7,210 nt of DNA from Candidatus Saccharimonadales bacterium (GCA_030145955.1 JASLCR010000057.1:1-7210); one strand, 5' to 3'. Numbered from the stretch's first letter, positions 1-5,012 are shown. Notes: generated by a model from the sequence alone, not told the origin. Numbers and translations are program-made.

Positions 1-1
1 T

Positions 2-538
2 CAGCGTAGTGGTGCACGTTTTGATGAGAAGCGTCTGTTATGGATGAACGGCCATTTTATTCGTGAACTATCTCTAGACGAACTCTATAAACGCGTCGAA
101 TTTTTCTGGCCAGAAAGTGCTAAGAAAGCACCAGAGCACTACAAAAAGCAGGTGCTCGCACTGGCACAGGATCGCCTCAAAACACTCCGTGATCTGCCAA
201 GTTTGACAAGCTATTTCTTTGAAGAACCGCAGCCAAATATCGAACTTATTAGTGACAACAAGCAGCTTAAAAAGCTAAGCAGCGAAGAACACAGCGCTCT
301 TCTACAAACTGCTCACGATGAACTCGCCAAAATTGACAACTGGAACCCAGAAACTATTCAGGATTGTCTCAACCAGCTCCTCGATATCACCGGCCAAAAA
401 CCAGGTATACTGTTTAGTCTCATTCGTATTGCCACCACCTGGGCACCGTTCAGCCCGCAGTTGAATGATACACTCGCACTATTGGGCAAAGAAAAGACAC
501 TTTCGCGGCTTAAGACGAGTATTGGGTTCGTTGCTTAG
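2..538 (+). CDS. gltX: Glutamyl-tRNA synthetase, C-terminal part (gene enters from the left)
   Basis: Class I aminoacyl-tRNA synthetase that charges tRNA-Glu in the cytoplasm; this is its last 178 residues. The frame is open from the first complete codon at 2, so the ATG at 44 is an internal methionine and not a start. The segment FDEKRLLWMNGHFIREL is the conserved block after the catalytic domain (the usual form is F...KL.WLNG.YI). What follows is an all-helical region typical of the anticodon-binding C-terminal domain, with the late motif 'ATTWAPFSPQL' resembling the family's 'R...TG...SP.l...l..LG...' ending. The catalytic HIGH and KMSKS motifs would lie outside the window. A tRNA-Glu gene lies 3.3 kb downstream, so an enzyme and one of its substrates share the neighbourhood. 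Discrimination between a strict GluRS and a non-discriminating Glu/Gln enzyme cannot be made from this fragment. Confidence 0.93.
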   Translation, partial: QRSGARFDEKRLLWMNGHFIRELSLDELYKRVEFFWPESAKKAPEHYKKQVLALAQDRLKTLRDLPSLTSYFFEEPQPNIELISDNKQLKKLSSEEHSALLQTAHDELAKIDNWNPETIQDCLNQLLDITGQKPGILFSLIRIATTWAPFSPQLNDTLALLGKEKTLSRLKTSIGFVA

Positions 539-556
539 GCAGTCAACACCTCGTGC

Positions 557-631
557 TATAGCAGCTTCACTGATGTAGCACTTCGCTGCTCGGAAAAATG
601 TGCAAGCACGTTTTTCGCTCGCATGCTCGTG
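557..631 (+). repeat. Structured intergenic element, copy 1
   Basis: A 75-nt segment between gltX and the DUF3048 gene shares, in the same order, six blocks with a 93-nt segment before the tRNA: TATAGC (557-562), GATGTAGC (572-579), GCTCGGAAA (588-596), GCAAGC (602-607), CGTTT (609-613) and CTCGTG (626-631). Two hairpins can form: GTAGC/GCTGC around a 5-nt loop, then the stem at 593-616. The element is flanked by direct repeats CTCGTGCTATA at 550-560 and 626-636. Its first box, TGCTATAGC, is itself like an extended -10. Function is unknown; a terminator, a small RNA or a mobile-element remnant are all possible. Confidence 0.55.
593..616 (+). terminator. Hairpin with T-rich right arm after gltX
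   Basis: GAAAAATGTGC (593-603) pairs along its whole length with GCACGTTTTTC (606-616), with one T-G wobble and a 2-nt apex (effectively a 4-nt loop CAAG). Five T's lie in the right arm but no T tract follows. It sits 55 nt after the gltX stop and is the only plausible terminator there. The corresponding stem in copy 2 (3764-3795) differs in length but keeps the same shape. Confidence 0.4.
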
Positions 632-638
632 CTATAAT
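626..638 (+). promoter_or_regulatory. Extended -10 promoter of the DUF3048/two-component operon
   Basis: A consensus TATAAT at 633-638 is preceded by TGC at 630-632, which makes an extended -10. The -35 region (about 610-616, TTTTTC) is poor, as expected for extended -10 promoters. Transcription would start near 645, only about 7 nt before the ATG at 652. This decides the start of the gene: the longer reading with an ATG at 598 would begin upstream of its own promoter. Confidence 0.75.
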
Positions 639-651
639 ATCGCTAGTGCTT

Positions 652-1740
652 ATGAAAAGTAATACCTCTGTTAAAGACAAGCTAGCTCGAGCAACTGCTG
701 CAACACGTGCGTTTATTGATCGTCACCGGCTTGCAAGTCTACTCATTGGCGGGTCGCTCGCTATTGCCGTAGTCGGGAACCTCGCAATGGCACTTCTCGG
801 CGAGCCGCTGCCGCAAATTGTCCACGATATCGTCGTCAAAAAGCCAAAAGTCTACTACGCACCGCTCACAGGGCTGAAGGTAGCCGAAGAGTCTGATACG
901 ACAAAGCCTGTCACTGCCATCATGATCGAGAATAGCCCTGACGCTCGTCCGCAATCTGGCCTCAAGCAAGCTGAGATTGTGTACGAGGCGGTCGCCGAGG
1001 GCGGCATTACTCGCTTCCTCGCACTGTATCAGCAAGAAAAGCCAACATTAATCGGCCCAGTCCGCAGTGTCCGTCCATATTATGTAGATTGGTACGCGCC
1101 GTACGATGCAAGCATGGCGCACATTGGGGGGAGCGCAAAAGCACTCAAAATGATTCGCAGCGGCGACTACCGTGATATTGACCAGTTCTTCAATGCCTCA
1201 ACCTACTGGAGGGCAACCGACCGCTACGCACCCCACAATGTGTACACCAGCTTCGAACGGCTTGATGCGCTCAATAAGCGCCGCAACTATACTTCATCTC
1301 ATCCAAAAACATTCGAACGAGAAGATGAAAAACCCGTAAAATCTCCAGACGCAACGAATATTTCCGTTCATATCTCGAGTGCGCTATTTGATAGCTCGTA
1401 CGTCTACGACGCCGAGAATAATCGCTATATACGCTCACAAGCGGGCGCTCAGCATAAAGACCGCGAAAAAGGGCTCATTACACCAAAAGTAGTTATTGCT
1501 CTTAAGGTTGACGAAGAGACGGTGATGGAAGAGACCGCCCGTCAATCTATCAAGACTACTGGTACGGGTGAGGCGGTGATTTTCCAAAACGGTACTGCGA
1601 TTGATGCCACCTGGCAGCGCGGCAGCAAAGCTGACCAGCTGACATTCACCGACAAAGATGGAAAAGATATCAAGCTCGCGCGTGGCCAAACCTGGATTAC
1701 TGCAATCGATAAAAACAGGGGAACTGTATCATGGAAGTAG
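652..1740 (+). CDS. DUF3048 (YerB-like) membrane-anchored protein
   Basis: A 362-residue protein. Residues 27-50 form one hydrophobic segment after a basic N-terminus, which suits a signal anchor with the rest outside the membrane. It has no lipobox cysteine, although Bacillus YerB is annotated as a lipoprotein. The two-part DUF3048 architecture is clear. The N-terminal domain has MIENSPDARPQSG (91-103), EGGITRF (116-122), GPVRSVRPYY (135-144), HIGGS (157-161) and YAPHNVYTS (192-200). The C-terminal domain ends in W-RGSK, then GQTWI and GTVSW. The biochemical role of the family is not established; conserved Arg, Glu and His residues suggest a binding or catalytic pocket. I chose the ATG at 652 because a TATAAT lies at 633-638 and the 18 extra residues from the ATG at 598 look non-coding. 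No Shine-Dalgarno is visible, so initiation is probably near-leaderless. It is the first gene of the operon and its last codons overlap the histidine kinase start. Confidence 0.9.
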   Translation: MKSNTSVKDKLARATAATRAFIDRHRLASLLIGGSLAIAVVGNLAMALLGEPLPQIVHDIVVKKPKVYYAPLTGLKVAEESDTTKPVTAIMIENSPDARPQSGLKQAEIVYEAVAEGGITRFLALYQQEKPTLIGPVRSVRPYYVDWYAPYDASMAHIGGSAKALKMIRSGDYRDIDQFFNASTYWRATDRYAPHNVYTSFERLDALNKRRNYTSSHPKTFEREDEKPVKSPDATNISVHISSALFDSSYVYDAENNRYIRSQAGAQHKDREKGLITPKVVIALKVDEETVMEETARQSIKTTGTGEAVIFQNGTAIDATWQRGSKADQLTFTDKDGKDIKLARGQTWITAIDKNRGTVSWK

Positions 1741-3278
1741 CAAAAACCGCCGAGGAGGTAAAACAGTACTGGCCGAGATACAAACGCCGAGCATGGGGAA
1801 CGCTGCTGCTTGGACAGCTTGTCATTATTCTTACGCTCGTGGTTGCGGCAACCTATTTTGGTTTTGTACAATACCAGCAGCCAATCGAGTACGTCATTCT
1901 TGCAATACTCGCCGCAATCATTATTGGTATTAATGCGGTAGTGTTCGCAATCATTATCTGGCCCCTGTCCATTCTGAGTAATGCCATTACTCACATTGCT
2001 GGCGAGAAAAACGGACAACCACTTCCGAATCCAAATGAAAAAAAGGCGGTTCGCGCCGGACTACGCCCACTTCTACAAACCATCTATCATTTAAGTAGCA
2101 ACCAGGAACACGCTTCGGATACAAAGGAAGCCTCGGAACACCCGAAAGTAAATGATTCTGGGCTTTCAGATTTTGGTGATAGCACCGTAGGTATTGCCAT
2201 GCTTAACACTTCCGGTGAAGTAATTTTTCATAACAAAGCCGTACCGGTACATGCCGACACCGATGGCAAGAAACATTTGCAATTGGAATTTTATACCGAT
2301 GAATCAATCGACACATGGCTCAAGCAATGCGAAAACAATACTGTACGTGCCGACAAAACCTGGGTACGTGTCGCTTCAAAGCCAGCAGGTCAACCAGACC
2401 GAAAACTGTTTGATGTTATCGCCTCGTACCGCAAGGGTAATAATGCTCCACTTGTTGCGTTCTTTATTGAACGAACCGACGAATACGCACCCGAGGAAGA
2501 AGATCTTAATTTCATTGCCTTTGCCGCACACGAACTCCGCGGACCAATCACCGTTATCCGCGGCTACCTCGACACATTAGTAGACGAGCTCGGAGAGACA
2601 ATCGATCCTGAGCAACGTGAACTTTTTGATAGACTAATTGTTTCTGCAAATCGTCTTGCAAGTTACATCAACAATATCCTCAACTCAGCTCGATATGACC
2701 AGCGCCATCTGACACTTAGCCTGATCGAAACACGTATTATTGATATATACGCTACCATTGCCGACGACATGGCACTGCGCGCCAGCGCCCAACATCGCAT
2801 CCTTAATATCGACCTGCCGCTTGAACTACCAGCGGTTGCTGCCGATCCGGCCAGTGCATCCGAGGTGTTCGGCAACCTCATCGACAATGCGTTGAAGTAT
2901 TCAAACGAGGGCGGGGCAGTGACGGTAACCGCAGAGGTGAAAGATAAATTCATTGAAGTATCCGTCATCGACAATGGCATTGGTATGCCGCCAAATGTCG
3001 TCGGCAATCTATTCCATAAATTCTACCGCTCACACCGTTCACGCGAAACAGTCGCCGGCACCGGTATTGGGCTCTACATCTCGAAGGGAATTGTCGAAAG
3101 CCACGGCGGCACGATGGAAGTAAAGAGTATCGAAAACGAAGGGTCAACATTTAGCTTCACATTACCCATATATGCCACTATTGCTGATAAACTAGAGAAG
3201 ACAAATGGCAGCAATGCCGAGCTCATCAAAACACACGGCGGCGGCTGGATAAAAAATCATGGGGCAATGAGAGGGTAA
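1731..3278 (+). CDS. Membrane sensor histidine kinase
   Basis: A 515-residue two-component sensor that autophosphorylates on histidine and passes the phosphate to a response regulator. Helices at about 21-46 and 52-80 are separated by only about six residues, so there is almost no external sensor domain. A short HAMP-like stretch follows (PLSILSNAITHIAG, about 78-91). Residues about 149-249 look like a PAS-type cytoplasmic domain. The HisKA domain has AAHELRGP with the phospho-acceptor His267. The ATPase domain has the N box NLIDNALKYS (Asn386), G1 DNGIGMP (414-420), F box LFHKFYRS (427-434) and G2 GTGIGLY (443-449). The 35-residue tail after the fold (481-515) is unexplained. A Shine-Dalgarno AGGGGA (1717-1722) lies 8 nt before the ATG, inside the end of the DUF3048 gene. 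The 10-nt overlap implies translational coupling. With such a small external loop it probably senses through the membrane, a partner, or the PAS-like domain. Confidence 0.93.
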   Translation: MEVAKTAEEVKQYWPRYKRRAWGTLLLGQLVIILTLVVAATYFGFVQYQQPIEYVILAILAAIIIGINAVVFAIIIWPLSILSNAITHIAGEKNGQPLPNPNEKKAVRAGLRPLLQTIYHLSSNQEHASDTKEASEHPKVNDSGLSDFGDSTVGIAMLNTSGEVIFHNKAVPVHADTDGKKHLQLEFYTDESIDTWLKQCENNTVRADKTWVRVASKPAGQPDRKLFDVIASYRKGNNAPLVAFFIERTDEYAPEEEDLNFIAFAAHELRGPITVIRGYLDTLVDELGETIDPEQRELFDRLIVSANRLASYINNILNSARYDQRHLTLSLIETRIIDIYATIADDMALRASAQHRILNIDLPLELPAVAADPASASEVFGNLIDNALKYSNEGGAVTVTAEVKDKFIEVSVIDNGIGMPPNVVGNLFHKFYRSHRSRETVAGTGIGLYISKGIVESHGGTMEVKSIENEGSTFSFTLPIYATIADKLEKTNGSNAELIKTHGGGWIKNHGAMRG

Positions 3279-3282
3279 TATC

Positions 3283-3675
3283 ATGGCGATCAAATCAATT
3301 CTTATAATCGAAGATGACCGATTCATCGGTGAGATGTATGTACGCAGTCTCAAAAAGGCAAACTACGACGTTGACTGGATGGTCGATGGCAATGATGGCC
3401 TTGTTGCCGCTCGCAACAAGACGTACGACTTGATCCTGCTCGATATTATGCTTCCAGAACGCCGCGGCTCAGAGATTCTCGAAGCGTTGCGTGGCGGCAA
3501 AGAAAATCTCATCCCAGACAGCAAAGTGATTGTACTTACCAACTTTGAACAAGACAGCGAATCTCGTCTTGCAATGGAACATAATGTCGATGCCTACCTT
3601 ATAAAGGCAGAAATCACACCGAAAAAGCTCCTCGGTATCATCGATCAGCTTGAAGCAATGCCACGCAGAGGCTAG
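3283..3675 (+). CDS. Single-domain response regulator (receiver only)
   Basis: A 130-residue protein that is a CheY-like receiver from end to end. The acidic pocket is E10-D11-D12, the phospho-acceptor is Asp54 (YDLILLDIMLP), the switch threonine is Thr86 (VIVLTNF) and the conserved lysine is Lys108 (AYLIKAEITP). No DNA-binding or enzymatic output domain follows. It must therefore act by binding a protein target or by passing phosphate on. A Shine-Dalgarno GAGAGG (3269-3274) lies 8 nt before the ATG, inside the end of the kinase gene, and the gap between the genes is 4 nt. It is almost certainly the cognate partner of the kinase. The terminal basic residues (MPRRG) are encoded within the left arm of the downstream hairpin. 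Stand-alone receivers of this kind are common in Patescibacteria, from general knowledge. Confidence 0.94.
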   Translation: MAIKSILIIEDDRFIGEMYVRSLKKANYDVDWMVDGNDGLVAARNKTYDLILLDIMLPERRGSEILEALRGGKENLIPDSKVIVLTNFEQDSESRLAMEHNVDAYLIKAEITPKKLLGIIDQLEAMPRRG

Positions 3676-3693
3676 ACAGGCCGCCTCTGTTTT
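3666..3693 (+). terminator. Intrinsic terminator overlapping the response regulator stop
   Basis: CAGAGGC (3666-3672) pairs perfectly with GCCTCTG (3683-3689), with a 10-nt loop that contains the TAG stop, followed by TTTT (3690-3693). The GC-rich stem plus T run fits a rho-independent terminator. The T run is short, so termination may be incomplete and some read-through into the tRNA region is possible. Confidence 0.6.
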
Positions 3694-3721
3694 GATACGA
3701 TATTCTAGAGTTATTTATAGC
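3692..3721 (+). promoter_or_regulatory. Possible promoter for tRNA-Glu
   Basis: TTGATA (3692-3697) resembles a -35. TATAGC (3716-3721), 18 nt further on, resembles a -10 but lacks the final conserved T. No better promoter was found closer to the tRNA. Transcription from here would give the pre-tRNA a leader of about 80 nt carrying copy 2 of the intergenic element. It also overlaps the upstream terminator's T run. Confidence 0.3.
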
Positions 3722-3808
3722 TAAGCTGGCCTCATCTCTGCGAGATGTAGCCCACTCGGCTCGGAAATGTCCAAAAGCAAGCTTTTGTCCGTTTCACTCA
3801 CTCTCGTG
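3716..3808 (+). repeat. Structured intergenic element, copy 2
   Basis: This is colinear with copy 1: TATAGC (3716-3721), GATGTAGC (3744-3751), GCTCGGAAA (3759-3767), GCAAGC (3777-3782), CGTTT (3790-3794) and CTCGTG (3803-3808). It is 18 nt longer, mainly through a perfect hairpin CATCTC/GAGATG (3733-3738 with 3742-3747, loop TGC) and a longer main stem. In that stem 3764-3778 pairs with 3781-3795 apart from two mismatches. The block order is kept although stem sequences differ, which hints that structure matters. It ends exactly at the first base of the tRNA. Confidence 0.55.
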
Positions 3809-3882
3809 GCCTCATCGTCTAACGGTTAGGACATCAGGTTCTCATCCTGGCAATCGGGGTTCGATTCCCCGTGAGGTCACCA
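3808..3882 (+). tRNA. tRNA-Glu, anticodon CUC, CCA encoded
   Basis: A complete cloverleaf of 75 nt. The acceptor GGCCTCA (3808-3814) pairs with TGAGGTC (3872-3878) with one G-T wobble; discriminator A is at 3879 and an encoded CCA at 3880-3882. The D stem is GTC/GAC (3817-3819 with 3830-3832). The anticodon stem TCAGG/CCTGG (3834-3838 with 3846-3850) carries the loop TTCTCAT, giving anticodon CTC at 3841-3843, which reads GAG. The variable loop is CAAT. The T stem CGGGG/CCCCG (3855-3859 with 3867-3871) has the loop TTCGATT. A three-pair D stem is normal for bacterial tRNA-Glu. This is the GAG-specific isoacceptor; the UUC species must be encoded elsewhere. Confidence 0.96.
3864..3882 (+). repeat. 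Direct repeat within the tRNA 3' end (putative att core, tRNA-side copy)
   Basis: The 19-nt sequence ATTCCCCGTGAGGTCACCA covers the T-loop end, the right T-stem arm, the acceptor 3' strand and CCA. It recurs without mismatch at 4010-4028. The 3' part of a tRNA gene is the usual attachment core of tyrosine recombinases. No integrase gene is present in the window. Confidence 0.55.
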
Positions 3883-3922
3883 AAGTAAAAAGCTCTGCCT
3901 TCAGGTAGGGCTTTTTACTTTG
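3881..3922 (+). terminator. Long hairpin terminator of the tRNA
   Basis: 3881-3899 pairs with 3904-3922 over 19 bp with two wobble pairs and the tetraloop TTCA. The outer half is the perfect inverted repeat AAAGTAAAAAGC/GCTTTTTACTTT. The left arm includes the last two bases of the tRNA CCA. The T-rich right arm on either strand gives it bidirectional character, so it could also stop minus-strand transcription arriving from the gene at 4039-4692. Confidence 0.7.
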
Positions 3923-4009
3923 ACACGAGCTTTCGTGTGGGGGAATTGATCCCCGTACGGCGGTTCGATAATGCCCGGCAACTTGTTTGCCACGGCGCAT
4001 TATATGTAT
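3923..4009. other. Hairpin-rich non-coding interval between the two tRNA-end repeats
   Basis: No believable coding sequence. It holds a perfect hairpin ACACGA/TCGTGT (3923-3928 with 3933-3938) and GGGG/CCCC (3940-3943 with 3951-3954). A GGTTCGAT at 3962-3969 matches the tRNA T-arm sequence at 3858-3865. A compound stem follows: ATAATGC/GCATTAT (3968-3974 with 3997-4003) enclosing GGCAA/TTGCC (3977-3981 with 3987-3991). It could be the residue of a deleted integrated element or of a second, decayed tRNA. A full cloverleaf cannot be built from it. Confidence 0.5.
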
Positions 4010-4028
4010 ATTCCCCGTGAGGTCACCA
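4010..4028 (+). repeat. Second copy of the tRNA 3' end (putative att core, distal copy)
   Basis: An exact 19-nt copy of 3864-3882, shifted by 146 nt, ending in CCA ten nt before the stop of the convergent kinase-like gene. The match stops at both ends (TATA before it here, TTCG before it in the tRNA; CGAA after it here, AAGT after the tRNA). This makes it a clean, bounded direct repeat. Confidence 0.6.
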
Positions 4029-4038
4029 CGAAAAATTT

Positions 4039-4692
4039 TCATCTCCGTCGACTATCAAACTGCTCGACATTAGCCCAGTCAAATTGAAAATTATAGTTCT
4101 TGGTCCCGAACAGCCCAGCAAGCTTGACTGCCTGAGAGCCAAGTGATCGATAGCCATTCAGTCTGCTTTCCTCTTTATCTGTTTGAGTATAGTCTACGAA
4201 GTAATCAATTAGCGTGAAGCCTTCTTCAGAGGAAAACATCACATTCGAGCCGTCTTGATTCCAAGGGTCAAACTCAATACCTAGCTCAACTGCAGCATCT
4301 ACCGTTTCAAAAAATGATACCATTTGCGCATCAGTCACTAAAGCAAGCTCTTCTTCAGTCATTGAACTTACCGTCTTGCCGTCTACCAAATCATAAATCG
4401 CAGCGCCCGCTTCAGCTGAAGCGCTCTCGATTTGTTCTAACCCAACCATTCCCAGGCCTCGCAAACCAGCATCGATTTTTCGTTGGGTTGCTCTAATCGT
4501 ATTTCGCGGCCTATCTAGTCGTGTCCATTTCACTGCAAACTTTACTGCGTATAACCGACCATCTACTTCCGTTTCGTATACGCTCGATTCTGATCCGCCT
4601 CCGAGATACCTCACCTGCAAGGCACCTCTCTTAATATTCTCAATCGTTGTTTCAAATTTTTCATATGGCTGAGGCATAGTAGTTTTTTCCAT
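4039..4692 (-). CDS. Small protein-kinase-fold protein (function unknown)
   Basis: A 217-residue protein of no family I can name, but with landmarks of the protein-kinase-like fold. It has a glycine-rich loop YLGGGSESSVYE (29-40), a candidate ATP-binding lysine in LYAVKF (Lys51) and a hinge-like AIYDLVDGKTV (98-108). A catalytic-loop-like segment FDPWNQDGSNVMF (141-153) offers Asp142 and Asn150, and LIDYF (161-165) stands where DFG would be, with Asp163 as the metal ligand. The usual HxD motif is not intact, so activity and substrate are uncertain; a small-molecule kinase or a pseudokinase are alternatives. The fold is short for a kinase (usually about 250 residues or more). The start is the ATG at 4692 because GGAG lies 8 nt upstream; a longer TTG start at 4770 would run through the promoter and palindrome. 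The tail ends in DSRRR. It converges on the tRNA and abuts the duplicated tRNA end. Confidence 0.72.
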   Translation of the reverse strand: MEKTTMPQPYEKFETTIENIKRGALQVRYLGGGSESSVYETEVDGRLYAVKFAVKWTRLDRPRNTIRATQRKIDAGLRGLGMVGLEQIESASAEAGAAIYDLVDGKTVSSMTEEELALVTDAQMVSFFETVDAAVELGIEFDPWNQDGSNVMFSSEEGFTLIDYFVDYTQTDKEESRLNGYRSLGSQAVKLAGLFGTKNYNFQFDWANVEQFDSRRR

Positions 4693-4721
4693 AGCTTTAT
4701 CTCCAGTTATATTGTTTAAAT

Positions 4722-4745
4722 AAAAAAAACTTCCGCTCGGGAAGT
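4722..4745 (-). terminator. Palindrome followed by eight T's before the kinase-like gene (terminator or operator)
   Basis: On the minus strand ACTTCC and GGAAGT (4740-4745 with 4729-4734) form a 6-bp stem around a 5-nt loop, followed by an uninterrupted run of eight T's (4729-4722). By shape this is a textbook intrinsic terminator on the minus strand. No minus-strand gene lies upstream of it within the intergenic gap. It overlaps the candidate -10, so it may instead be an operator. Confidence 0.5.
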
Positions 4746-4770
4746 ATAAAACGCAAATATCTTTAATCAA
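4743..4770 (-). promoter_or_regulatory. Candidate promoter of the kinase-like gene
   Basis: Reading the minus strand, TTGATT (4770-4765) and TATACT (4748-4743) are separated by 16 nt; the -10 matches the consensus at five of six positions. Transcription would start near 4736, inside the palindrome, leaving a leader of about 45 nt with the GGAG ribosome site just before the ATG at 4692. Confidence 0.5.
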
Positions 4771-5012
4771 CCCAAGCTATGAATGGGAATGAAGATGGGT
4801 CAACAATGTCGCTGTTTGTTGGATCATAAATAAACAATGACATACAAATTTTAATTAGTCAATACTACTACACATAGCTTCTGGACTTCTTGGGAGCATC
4901 ATTTCCAATTCGACTCAACGACGTTCACCATAGAAAGAAGTTCAGGCCCACAGCTTGGACTTTTTTCTATAAGCGAATTTCATGCAAATCCTACACGTGT
5001 TAGCATAAGTAT
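4771..5012. other. Divergent intergenic region with competing hairpins
   Basis: No gene is visible in these 242 nt. On the plus strand 4930-4946 pairs with 4954-4970 (17 bp with three G-T wobbles, loop CCCACAG), the right arm carrying six T's. The left arm segment AAGAAGTTCAG (4935-4945) can instead pair with CTGGACTTCTT (4881-4891) over 11 bp with one wobble. The two pairings exclude each other, which resembles a terminator and antiterminator. A TATAAG box lies at 4968-4973 and a weak TAGCAT at 5001-5006, either of which could serve the downstream plus-strand gene. Confidence 0.45.

Noticed and set aside
598..651. Longer N-terminus of the DUF3048 protein from the ATG at 598
   Set aside because: It lies inside the hairpin of the intergenic element and upstream of the TATAAT at 633-638, so it would not be transcribed from that promoter; the extra residues look non-coding.
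1542..2018. Long minus-strand open frame of 158 codons across the DUF3048-kinase junction
   Set aside because: It is antisense to two well-supported genes, has low-complexity Asn/Cys-rich composition, and no recognisable domain or promoter.
3954..4028. A second, decayed tRNA gene ending at the repeated CCA
   Set aside because: The right acceptor and T-stem strands are present, but their left partners are missing. The best anticodon-like hairpin has C at the position that should be T33, so no cloverleaf can be drawn. It is kept only as an alternative explanation of the repeat.
3842..4042. A 66-codon minus-strand reading frame ending in SRGIEPRLPG
   Set aside because: It reads through the tRNA antisense and its repeated 3' end. 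The SRGIEPRLPG-type ending is a familiar false protein produced from tRNA genes.
4693..4770. Longer N-terminus of the kinase-like protein from a TTG at 4770
   Set aside because: It runs through the candidate -10, the palindrome and the T8 run, whereas the ATG at 4692 has GGAG at a proper distance.
4771..5012. Known riboswitch or T-box leader
   Set aside because: No T-box consensus segment or other recognisable aptamer core was seen; only the competing stems themselves are supported.
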